DNA from: a virus
Length of the DNA: 29,421 nucleotides
IMG/VR virus record: IMGVR_UViG_3300004369_000097
Span: 1-29,421 of that record
Direction: 5' to 3' (one strand)
In this document: piece by piece, positions 7,118-13,982 of the stretch
Layout of the letters: every line of letters begins with the position of its first letter
Position numbering within the stretch: position 1 is the stretch's first letter
Notes under the pieces: model-generated
What the model saw: the letters and a program-made list of their open reading frames with translations, nothing else
The model's database searches: none
Told to the model about the DNA's origin: nothing
Program-made: the position numbers and the translations under genes

Positions 7118-7729
7118 CTATGGATTGATGATTTCGCCATTCGGGAACATTCTCTGATACAGTCTTTTTCCAACACCTGTAGGTATGAGTGATGTTTTTG
7201 TGCCAGCAGCAGCGGCCTCAAACAAAGCAACGCTTTCCACGCCAGCAACCCAACCTGCATCCTGCCAATTTGTATCCACTTCGACAAAGTATCCCGCCTT
7301 CATTCCCATCTTTTTCAACATCTCGATATTGTGCTGTTTGAGCGGAACGGTCGGATAACTGCCAATTGTAGTTATCATCATCTTTTGCGAATGTTCTTTA
7401 ATCAGAGGCATTGGGATTGCAAAATTTGTAATCCCAGACTCGACCAATAAGTCTTCAATTGGATGGGTTTCATTGTTGTATTCAAGATGTTTGATTTGAG
7501 CGAATTGTCGTCTCTTCAATTTAATCTCAGAAACCTTGATGATATCTGACTGTTCGCCTAGTAAATGAACCTTTTCGTCTTTGCACCCAAAGGAAAGATT
7601 CATTCCTTCGAACCGTTTCTGAATGACATCTTTCAGAGTTCTAAGTATCACAAGGTACTCATCCGAACTGCCAAAATAACAGATACAGTAATTGTCCTTG
7701 ACCTTCGCATATTGCGGCAATTCAAACAT
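7118..7729 (-). CDS. Unrecognised protein with a GT-B-like C-terminal segment
   Basis: 203 residues from the ATG at 7729, with AGGG at about seven bases; a TTG at 7735 would add two. The N-terminal part has strands and helices (NYCICYFGSSDEYLVILRTL) with no motif I know. Residues about 115-200 contain TTIGSYPT and then WVAGVESVALFEAAAAGTKTSLIPTG. The latter resembles the donor-binding half of GT-B glycosyltransferases and capsule-synthesis proteins, where S-x-A-L-x-E-A-x-x-x-G-x-P/K-x-x-x-I is common. At 203 residues it would be only about half of a normal GT-B enzyme. It sits in front of the MscS-like gene with a stop 10 bases before that ATG. Confidence 0.75.
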   Translation of the reverse strand: MFELPQYAKVKDNYCICYFGSSDEYLVILRTLKDVIQKRFEGMNLSFGCKDEKVHLLGEQSDIIKVSEIKLKRRQFAQIKHLEYNNETHPIEDLLVESGITNFAIPMPLIKEHSQKMMITTIGSYPTVPLKQHNIEMLKKMGMKAGYFVEVDTNWQDAGWVAGVESVALFEAAAAGTKTSLIPTGVGKRLYQRMFPNGEIINP

Positions 7730-7760
7730 TTCCAACCCTTTCTGATCTAACTACCTTACT

Positions 7761-8051
7761 ATGGATAAGATAGAAATTGAGAAAGCAAAGCTGGGATTCA
7801 AAACTGTCGAAGATTTCTTTCTTCAATTTGGCAGCGATGTCTACACACAAATTTTACTTGAAGAAATTTTAGAAGGGGTAATGAATGCAGAATCTTTATT
7901 TGTATTTGGCGAGCAGGAGCAAGAAGGGGATCAAGCTGGTAACGGTCCTACCGACAGAAAACAAAATGACGGTCAGCACCAGAATAACCGATCTAACAAT
8001 ACTCAATCTGCCCATCGTATACCAGAAAAAGATCGAGAGGATTATGTATGA
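7761..8051 (+). CDS. Small ORF A of the plus-strand island, 96 aa
   Basis: ATG at 7761 and no Shine-Dalgarno. The first 55 residues (for example EKAKLGFKTVEDFFLQFGSDVY and ILLEEILEGVMNAES) look like an amphipathic helical protein. The last 40 residues are Gln/Asn/Asp-rich and look like the out-of-frame shadow of ORF B. ORF A may be a short protein with a hydrophilic tail, or the N-terminal part of one gene whose continuation is in the +1 frame. It starts the plus-strand island, divergent from the GT-B-like gene 31 bases away. No family recognised. Confidence 0.55.
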   Translation: MDKIEIEKAKLGFKTVEDFFLQFGSDVYTQILLEEILEGVMNAESLFVFGEQEQEGDQAGNGPTDRKQNDGQHQNNRSNNTQSAHRIPEKDREDYV

Positions 8052-8268
8052 CAATCGCATGTCATACGAATTATTCGGAGAAACATGTTCTTCTTATGAA
8101 ATTTTGCGACAAAGGCTAAAAGCCCGAGGATTTGTAGATATTGCCATGGGTGCTGGTATAATGCTTAAGATGGATGCTTACACCGCTGGTCCAACTGTAA
8201 CTACCAAATCCTTAAAAGCCAAATCAATCATGATTCAAAAAGGACAACCAAAACGAAAGTTTGCTTGA
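7966..8268 (+). CDS. Small ORF B of the plus-strand island, about 100 aa
   Basis: The protein-like part of this frame begins near LTILNLPIVYQKKIERIMYDN and continues through MSYELFGETCSSYEILRQRLKARGFVDIAMG, then a basic tail (KAKSIMIQKGQPKRKFA). The start is uncertain: the frame is open from ATG 7885; ATG 7966 has no ribosome site; ATG 8044 has AGAGG only three bases away and overlaps the stop of ORF A as ATGTATGA. Residues before 8044 look real, which suggests that translation enters from ORF A by a +1 shift or that a one-base indel split one gene. No family recognised. Confidence 0.6.
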   Translation: MTVSTRITDLTILNLPIVYQKKIERIMYDNRMSYELFGETCSSYEILRQRLKARGFVDIAMGAGIMLKMDAYTAGPTVTTKSLKAKSIMIQKGQPKRKFA

Positions 8269-8292
8269 CCTTTCTCTTATATGATGTAACTT
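8265..8292 (+). promoter_or_regulatory. Possible sigma-70-type promoter for the aldehyde dehydrogenase gene
   Basis: TTGACC at 8265-8270 (5 of 6 to TTGACA), a 16-base spacer and TAACTT at 8287-8292. Transcription from about 8299 would give a 20-base leader with the AAAGGA ribosome site in front of ATG 8319. The -10 is weak. Confidence 0.4.
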
Positions 8293-8318
8293 TGGCGTTC
8301 CAGAAAGGAATCTATAAC

Positions 8319-9818
8319 ATGTACGAAGGCAAGAATTTTAGGAACGGAGTTTGGCATTGTTTCGGTGAGACGTTTGATGCTATTAACCCGTCCTCAGAAG
8401 AAGTTTATGGTCGTTTCCCTCAAACCAACAAGTTGGAGGTCGATAACACTGTAAAAGCAGCACGAGCCGCTTCACACGAATGGAAGAAGCTCAGCCGAGT
8501 CAAACGAGGAGAACTCTTTGATACATTGGCTCAACTCATCAAACGAGACCACGAGTGTCTCAAACATGCCATCTCAGTCGAGACTGGCAAAAACCTTAAT
8601 GAATCACACGCTGAGGTGATAGAGGCACTACACATGTGCCAAGTCGCAGCAGCCGCAGGGAGACAGCCCTATGGTGAGTGCATTGCGTCAGAGCTTAGCA
8701 CAAAAGATGCTTATGTTGTTCGCAAGCCTCGTGGTGTTGTTGCTGTTATCTCTCCTTGGAATTTTCCTCTTGCTATTGGTAGTTTTTGGAGTTCCGCTCC
8801 TGCTCTCGTTGAGGGTAACACTGTTGTACACAAACCTTCTGAACTTACCCCCATGGTCAACCAAATGATCGCCACCCTCTACGAAGAGGCGGGCTTTCCG
8901 GCTGGTGTTTACAATCTGATTCACGGCGATGGTACGACAGGAGATCATCTGGTTAAGTCTGATGTGGATGTGATCTTGTTCACTGGCTCTGCCGAAGTTG
9001 GACAACTCATTCGCCAACATTGTGCCAGCACCCATTCCAAAACTTGTAGTATTGAATGTGGTTCTAAGTCAGCCACTATTGTATTCGAAGATGGCAATAT
9101 GAATCTGGGTGTAACTGCTGCTGCTGCCTCTTCATTCAAATTGAGTGGGCAGAGATGCGTGTCATCTGGTCGTATTTTGGTTCAAAGAAGCATCTTCGAT
9201 GAGTTCGCTGCTGCGTATGTGAAATACATTGAAGACGAAGTGTACATTGGAAATCCCTTGGATACAGATGGAAAATGTGGTCTTAATTACGGCCCACTGA
9301 TTAGTGCAGAACACATGGCAAAGGTTGCCAGCTTTAACCAACTGGTCCGTGAAGACAAAGACGCCCAAGTTCTTTATGATCCAGACAATGCCGAGGGCAC
9401 AATCAAAGAATCTTATGGGTGGAAGGGTTACTTCCTGCGACCATTTGTTTACAAATGCGAATGGATGGATAAACCATTCTTGAAGCAAGAGGTCTTTGGA
9501 CCGCATGTCGCATTGATTCCTTTCGATGATCTGGATGATGCAATTCGCATTTACAATGATACAGATTATGGACTGGCTCTAGGTATCATCACAGATGACT
9601 ACCGCAAACATCGCAGGATCGCTCAGGAATGCACGACAGGCATGTTGTATATCAATGGTGGCAGCATTGCTGCGGAGAGTCACATCCCATTCTCTTCGTG
9701 GAAGAAGAGTGGCTATGGAGCTAGTGCTTCAGCTACTTGGAAGGCAGTTACACATACAATGTCTGTGACAGTCAACTACGAAGAAGGTAATTTGTCTTGG
9801 GCGCAGGGTATGAAATGA
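8319..9818 (+). CDS. NAD(P)-dependent aldehyde dehydrogenase
   Basis: 499 residues, the full length of this superfamily. I start at ATG 8319, which has AAAGGA upstream; the frame is open a little further. Conserved elements are in place: SPWNFPLAIG (about 145-154, with the Asn of the oxyanion hole), the cofactor Lys in VVHKPSE (about 172), FTGSAEVG (221-228), the general-base Glu in SIECGSKS (about 246), the catalytic Cys in GQRCVSSGR (about 280) and EVFGP (391-395). The usual ELGGK is ECGSK here, but the Glu is kept. It should oxidise an aldehyde to an acid; the substrate cannot be told from sequence (succinate-semialdehyde or ketoglutarate-semialdehyde type are both possible). It overlaps the 76-aa gene by ATGA and sits in one unit with a UDP-sugar dehydrogenase, so a sugar-derived aldehyde is a reasonable guess. 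Confidence 0.96.
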   Translation: MYEGKNFRNGVWHCFGETFDAINPSSEEVYGRFPQTNKLEVDNTVKAARAASHEWKKLSRVKRGELFDTLAQLIKRDHECLKHAISVETGKNLNESHAEVIEALHMCQVAAAAGRQPYGECIASELSTKDAYVVRKPRGVVAVISPWNFPLAIGSFWSSAPALVEGNTVVHKPSELTPMVNQMIATLYEEAGFPAGVYNLIHGDGTTGDHLVKSDVDVILFTGSAEVGQLIRQHCASTHSKTCSIECGSKSATIVFEDGNMNLGVTAAAASSFKLSGQRCVSSGRILVQRSIFDEFAAAYVKYIEDEVYIGNPLDTDGKCGLNYGPLISAEHMAKVASFNQLVREDKDAQVLYDPDNAEGTIKESYGWKGYFLRPFVYKCEWMDKPFLKQEVFGPHVALIPFDDLDDAIRIYNDTDYGLALGIITDDYRKHRRIAQECTTGMLYINGGSIAAESHIPFSSWKKSGYGASASATWKAVTHTMSVTVNYEEGNLSWAQGMK

Positions 9819-10045
9819 CAGAAGTTTTTCGACGCCAAGTGGGTAATGAAGTTACCTACTTGGCTCATCTTGACAATCCTCCACGCAAACTCAAAGCAGT
9901 TTGGACAGTGGAGGCCGAGCAGGATTTGCGAGCTTGGACCAATACCTCTACCTCGTTCATGCAAGAGTTGGCAAACAACTTGCGCAGAGAAATGGGTTTT
10001 GATTCAACTCAAGAAACACACAATTGGAAAGAAGAGGGTTTTTGA
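9815..10045 (+). CDS. 76-aa protein with a capsid-like motif
   Basis: ATG at 9815 overlaps the dehydrogenase stop as ATGA and has AGGG seven bases upstream; the stop is one base before the next ATG. Translational coupling on both sides supports a real gene. The middle (RKLKAVWTVEAEQDLRAW, then MQELANNLRREM) resembles a segment that I recall from T4-gp23-type major capsid proteins (RxLKAxWTxEAxQDLxA, then a helix with EL...EI.REI). If so, this would be a detached fragment of a capsid protein or a small protein that shares that element. The match is from memory and unchecked. It lies between two metabolic enzyme genes, which does not explain its function. Confidence 0.8.
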   Translation: MTEVFRRQVGNEVTYLAHLDNPPRKLKAVWTVEAEQDLRAWTNTSTSFMQELANNLRREMGFDSTQETHNWKEEGF

Positions 10046-10046
10046 A

Positions 10047-10913
10047 ATGAACAGTATTGGTATTATCGGGCAAGGTTTTGTTGGGGGTGCTGTCTTTGAT
10101 GGAATGTGTCACGCATTTGACATTACTGCATACGACATTAAAACAGGCATAACAGGAACAAAGAGATGTTGCACAAATGTTAAATTGGAAGATGGGTACA
10201 AACAGGTTTTGAATGAAACGGATGGGCCGATTTTTGTGTGCATTCCTACACCCATGAACCCTGATGGTTCTTGCAATACAGAAATTGTAAAGGGCGTGTT
10301 GGCCAAGTTAAATGAACTGACAGATAAGCCTCGGGTGGTTTGTATCAAGTCTACTATGACACCCGGAACGACCGCTCGTTTCGATGAGATGTTTGAGAAC
10401 CTCCATGTTTGTTACAATCCAGAGTTCTTGCGTGAAGCTACAGCTTTGGAGGATTTCAAGAATCAAGACCGAATCATTATCGGTGGCCCACGAGAAGGTA
10501 CAAATGTCTTGAAGCAAATGTATGAAACGGCCTATCCAGATGTGCCTGTCACAAAGACATCTTCAACCATAGCTGAGTTGGTTAAATACACAACGAACTG
10601 CTTTTTGGCAGTTAAGGTGGCTTTTGCAAACGAACTCGCTGAATTGTGTGGTGCGTTGGGTGAGGACTATGACAAGGTTGTCGAGTACGCCACAAAAGAC
10701 AAGAGGTTGGGAAGTTCACACTGGTCTGTTCCCGGCCCTGATGGGAAGAAGGGTTTTGGGGGAAGTTGCTTCCCAAAAGACCTGAATGCTCTTATGAAAC
10801 TATCCGAAGAAAATGGTTTGGATTGCAACACCATGAAAGGTGCTTGGGAAACTAACCTTCGAGTCCGTCCAGAAAAAGACTGGACGGAACTCAAAGGACG
10901 TGCTGTCATTTAG
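10047..10913 (+). CDS. UDP-glucose/GDP-mannose 6-dehydrogenase, short form
   Basis: 288 residues from ATG 10047, spaced one base from the preceding stop. The N-terminal Rossmann loop is GIIGQGFVG (5-13). Then come FVCIPTPMNPDG (63-74), CIKSTMTPGTT (99-109), YNPEFLREATALEDF (123-137), the Lys/Asn active-site helix ELVKYTTNCF (177-186) and the catalytic loop GFGGSCFPKDL with Cys at about 241. These are the active-site elements of the family that oxidises C6 of a nucleotide sugar to a uronic acid with two NAD. The usual C-terminal UDP-binding Rossmann domain (about 100-150 residues) is absent; only about 40 residues follow the catalytic Cys. The enzyme may bind its substrate differently or work with a partner. 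It ends tail to tail with the 109-aa minus-strand gene, overlapping by 8 bases. Confidence 0.95.
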   Translation: MNSIGIIGQGFVGGAVFDGMCHAFDITAYDIKTGITGTKRCCTNVKLEDGYKQVLNETDGPIFVCIPTPMNPDGSCNTEIVKGVLAKLNELTDKPRVVCIKSTMTPGTTARFDEMFENLHVCYNPEFLREATALEDFKNQDRIIIGGPREGTNVLKQMYETAYPDVPVTKTSSTIAELVKYTTNCFLAVKVAFANELAELCGALGEDYDKVVEYATKDKRLGSSHWSVPGPDGKKGFGGSCFPKDLNALMKLSEENGLDCNTMKGAWETNLRVRPEKDWTELKGRAVI

Positions 10914-11235
10914 ACTTTCGAATCTTCACGCAAAAGCGTGGAAGTGTGATCTGTCCTAATTCAGTTTCAACTGTCAGCATTTTGCCGTCAGTCTCTACGA
11001 TGGTCCCACCGTTCTGAAGAAACTCATAAATGATTTCGTCCGTGTTGCCATCAGCCTCTACCTTTTCTTGAAGCTTGCTTTCACTTACTTTCGATTTGAC
11101 TTCACATCCGATGAAACGTGTATATGGATTTTCAGCATCGATTGGTTCGATGTTAAAAAATTCCTTCATACCACCATCACCGTCATGGCCAGACAGCCAG
11201 TTTTTGAAGTCGTGTAGAGACAGGTGTTTTTTCAT
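10906..11235 (-). CDS. Unrecognised 109-aa protein
   Basis: ATG at 11235 with a strong GAGGAGG seven bases upstream, inside the end of the previous gene. The N-terminus (KKHLSLHDFKNWLSGHDG) is helical. The rest alternates charged helix and strands, ending TLPRFCVKIRKSK. It has no signal peptide and no membrane segment. It is the last gene of the minus-strand PKD block before the plus-strand island. I do not recognise the family. Confidence 0.8.
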   Translation of the reverse strand: MKKHLSLHDFKNWLSGHDGDGGMKEFFNIEPIDAENPYTRFIGCEVKSKVSESKLQEKVEADGNTDEIIYEFLQNGGTIVETDGKMLTVETELGQITLPRFCVKIRKSK

Positions 11236-12104
11236 TGGGTTTCCTCCTCGTCCTTAAAGAACCTGATAGCCTCCTCATCAGAATTTATGTATACAGCATT
11301 AACATACTTTGCGCCATCTGAGTAGCTCGCAATTTCAACATCTTCGCTAGATCGCTTGAGCCAAAACAGGTTGGCATCAATGATGTTCTCTGCTATTTTC
11401 TGCTGAGGATACATCCAAAGGTTGTTTTCCAGTTGCATGGCTCCCTCTCTTTGATCCTCGAACGCATCGTCGCAAGACATCAGCATGATCTTTTTCGCTC
11501 CAAATTGGTAGGCGAGTCCGATGGCTGAGCAGATGGGATTTCTGTAATCATCGATGTGATATTTGGACTTTCTGTTGAAACCAAACTCTGGTTCTGGAGA
11601 AGGGTTGTATAGGTAAATCGCACCTTCATACTGCTTCAAGAAATTTGGATAAGTTCTGGCAGATGCCACGCACGCCGGATAGTATTGAGAGCTTTTCTTA
11701 GGCATGTATTTCATGCACTCTGCATAAGGATTGTTAACCAAATAAACATTGATGGTTCGAAAGTTGTCTGAATTAGATTTGTCAATCAATTCCCATTTTT
11801 TCAACGTTCCATTGACTGCAATCACAGACACGTCATTCGGGAACTCTGATACGATTTTATGTCGTTCTTCAAAGTTGTAACCATCAGAGATAATTACAAC
11901 TTTTGGAAAGACGATGGATTCATCTGAGATATTGGCCGCTCCAATTCTTTGATTTGCTTGTTCATTTTGGGCCAGTAAAGCTCTATCATCTTGTGATATA
12001 ATCCTATTGTCATTTATGGCAATGGAGTTTTTCTTGGCGAAATTGCGAATCCAGAGTCCGCTGGCGTAAATGTACTCATTCCGTTTTGTTTTCTTTATTC
12101 TCAT
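11232..12104 (-). CDS. Rossmann-type protein, DUF115/GT42-like
   Basis: 290 residues, ATG at 12104, a weak ribosome site, 11 bases after the stop of the PKD gene. An alpha/beta core starts at about residue 65 (SIVFPKVVIISDGYNFEERHKIV). A second half has NPICSAIGLAYQFGAKKIMLMSCDDAF near 190-215. That segment resembles the pattern in DUF115 (MAF-type flagellin glycosylation) and GT42 sialyltransferase families, where S-G-x-x-A-i-x-l-A-x-x-l-G-a-k-x-I-x-L-x-G-x-D recurs. A sugar-transfer or sugar-related role is therefore possible. It overlaps the 109-aa gene by 4 bases. Confidence 0.82.
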   Translation of the reverse strand: MRIKKTKRNEYIYASGLWIRNFAKKNSIAINDNRIISQDDRALLAQNEQANQRIGAANISDESIVFPKVVIISDGYNFEERHKIVSEFPNDVSVIAVNGTLKKWELIDKSNSDNFRTINVYLVNNPYAECMKYMPKKSSQYYPACVASARTYPNFLKQYEGAIYLYNPSPEPEFGFNRKSKYHIDDYRNPICSAIGLAYQFGAKKIMLMSCDDAFEDQREGAMQLENNLWMYPQQKIAENIIDANLFWLKRSSEDVEIASYSDGAKYVNAVYINSDEEAIRFFKDEEETQ

Positions 12105-12115
12105 TTGTGTTCATT

Positions 12116-13981
12116 TCATGACTTGGGAATTGGGCAGGGCGTAATCATAACGCAGTTCCTACCGTCAGCCTCTTTGGGCATGATATTATCCATCGTGATC
12201 TTCAATTCAATTGGTGCGCCTTGGTATGGAGCAATCTCCAACTTCGGCATCTCTTCTGGGAAGAGAACTGGAATGCCAATGTCTTCAGGAATTATCAGAG
12301 CGATTCCTTCTGGGAACCCTGTCACCCTCAATTCTGTTGGCATACCCTTGGCGTTCACAAAGATTTCATGAGGAATGGGTTCCACCATTCTCACCAAAAT
12401 TTCTTCTGGGATGTCTTCGACACCATCCAATCGAATACTTGCACCCTCTGTGTCCAAAGAGACGCTAACGCCTTCTGCAACCAATCCAATTGTGCTTGGC
12501 AAATCGGTAACATCGAACTTAATAGAGTTCGGAATTGGACTTTCTGGTCCATGGATAAAGACATCCGTTGGAATGTTTACGCCTTCTGCATCCACCTTAA
12601 TTCTGTCAGGTAGACCTCGTGCATCAATTTCCAACTTCGGCAATTCAGGAGCAATGATATGAATTTCCGAAGGGAAATCTACAGCTTCATATTCAATCTT
12701 GTATTCTCCTGCTGCTTCGAACAAGTCAGCGAACTCTGTGCCAAATCCATCAACAATGTTTTCATCAACTGCAAATCTCTGAGGGGTTCTTACCTCTCTA
12801 ACCATTTGCATTTTTACATCCATTGAAGGTTGGTTTCCCCAGTCTACTTGCAGCATGGGTAATTCAGTCGCATCCAATTGTAGAGTAATGTTCGACTCTG
12901 GGGGTACGATTACAATTGTCGGCGGAATCGGTGGATCAATAATGATCGTCGGCGGAATTGGTGGATCAATAATGATAACATCTGGGATGTCATCTGTTAC
13001 AGTGATCGTTACCACGCTTTGTGTAATGTTGATCGGATTCGGGTTGATGATCGTAATTTGGCTCGGGAAGTCAGGGCCTTCGATCACAGATGGAATTGGA
13101 CCAATTTGTCCTTCGATGGAAATACACGGAAACACCAAAGGAGGCAGATTTATGTCTGGCTCTGGAACATCACACGGTACAAATGTGAAATCTGGGATGT
13201 TCGGAATTTCAGGAATCGGAATCTCAAACGTATCTTCAATAGCAGGTGGCGGTTCTTGTGGATTCGAACGCTCAACAGGCGTAATGATGATCTGGCATTT
13301 GTCGTTTGTGACGGTCAATACTGGATCGATTGTTGCATTTAGAGCATATCGGTGTTCCCCCTCAAGAACGGTCGTTGTAAATTCGCCATCTCCAAAGTCC
13401 AAACGGAAAGCATTCAATGTGCCCGGTGGTGTAAGTTGAATTAAGTAAGAGGCAAATATGCCGGTCTCTGGGTTGTTTTCTGTGATGTTGAAGATGAAAT
13501 TCACATCAGGACAAGCAAAGTCATCAAAAATGACTTCAAGTTCTTGAAGATTTCTGATTCTCCAATCAAGTGTCTTTTGTCTGGGGTCAAAATTATACCC
13601 AATGAAATCCTGTGTTTTAAGAATAGCATCAACAAATTGGTTGTGATGTTCTGCAATGACATAACTTCTGATCCAAGTTCCCTTCGGATTGAATTGAGTT
13701 TTGTCTCCTCCAAGTTGACGTGCGCAACCTTTCAATTTGATAACTTTGTCATTTACATTCTTATCTACAGAGTCATAGTACAACAACTCGCCAGAGATGT
13801 TTGCAAACCCATTATCGGCCCAGATGTCGTTCTTATCTGCCGCAACTGGAATGATTGATATTTCCTGCGCCCATGGGGAATTGTCCGCAGACAGCTTTGT
13901 TTCGGTCGTGTTGTAGACCAAAAACAAAGTGTAGTCTGAGTCAATTTCGTTTGGGTATACAGGAATAGGAGGAAAAGCCAT
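12116..13981 (-). CDS. PKD-family virion protein 3 with Pro-rich and beta-repeat regions
   Basis: 621 residues. The N-terminal 130 residues share the layout of the two upstream paralogs, including VIAEHHNQFVDAILKTQDFIG and GCARQLGGDKT. A PKD-like piece (LDFGDGEF, then GEHRYA) lies near 190-215. A Pro/Ile-rich stretch around 340-370 includes PPIPPTIIIDPPIPPTIVIV. From about 400 to 600 come imperfect repeats of the type LPxxIxVDAEGVxIPxxVFIxGPE, which suggest a beta-helix or beta-sandwich shaft. A fiber or baseplate-attached role fits. It starts one base after the preceding stop. Few charged patches and no Cys-rich region apart from near CVMITPCPIP at the end. Confidence 0.9.
   Translation of the reverse strand: MAFPPIPVYPNEIDSDYTLFLVYNTTETKLSADNSPWAQEISIIPVAADKNDIWADNGFANISGELLYYDSVDKNVNDKVIKLKGCARQLGGDKTQFNPKGTWIRSYVIAEHHNQFVDAILKTQDFIGYNFDPRQKTLDWRIRNLQELEVIFDDFACPDVNFIFNITENNPETGIFASYLIQLTPPGTLNAFRLDFGDGEFTTTVLEGEHRYALNATIDPVLTVTNDKCQIIITPVERSNPQEPPPAIEDTFEIPIPEIPNIPDFTFVPCDVPEPDINLPPLVFPCISIEGQIGPIPSVIEGPDFPSQITIINPNPINITQSVVTITVTDDIPDVIIIDPPIPPTIIIDPPIPPTIVIVPPESNITLQLDATELPMLQVDWGNQPSMDVKMQMVREVRTPQRFAVDENIVDGFGTEFADLFEAAGEYKIEYEAVDFPSEIHIIAPELPKLEIDARGLPDRIKVDAEGVNIPTDVFIHGPESPIPNSIKFDVTDLPSTIGLVAEGVSVSLDTEGASIRLDGVEDIPEEILVRMVEPIPHEIFVNAKGMPTELRVTGFPEGIALIIPEDIGIPVLFPEEMPKLEIAPYQGAPIELKITMDNIMPKEADGRNCVMITPCPIPKS
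12918..12977. repeat. Two tandem 30-bp repeats in the Pro/Ile-rich region
   Basis: Units 12918-12947 and 12948-12977 differ at two positions. On the minus strand each encodes an (I/V)IIDPPIPPT-type unit. Confidence 0.9.
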
Positions 13982-13982
13982 T

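Noticed and set aside
7698-7726. TTGACC-17-TTCAAA as promoter of the plus-strand island
   Set aside because: The -10 match is only 3 of 6 and it lies inside the N-terminal codons of the divergent gene. I see no firm promoter in front of ORF A.
10924-10944. Hairpin CACGC-AAAA-GCGTG after the sugar dehydrogenase gene
   Set aside because: It has a bulge, no T-tract on either strand and lies inside the coding region of the 109-aa gene. It is not a convincing terminator.
12211-13858. Long plus-strand open frames (130, 194 and 107 aa) opposite the third PKD gene
   Set aside because: They have no ribosome sites and their Gly/Ser/Ile-rich content mirrors the Pro/Asp/Ile-rich minus-strand repeats; the 621-aa frame is clearly the coding one.
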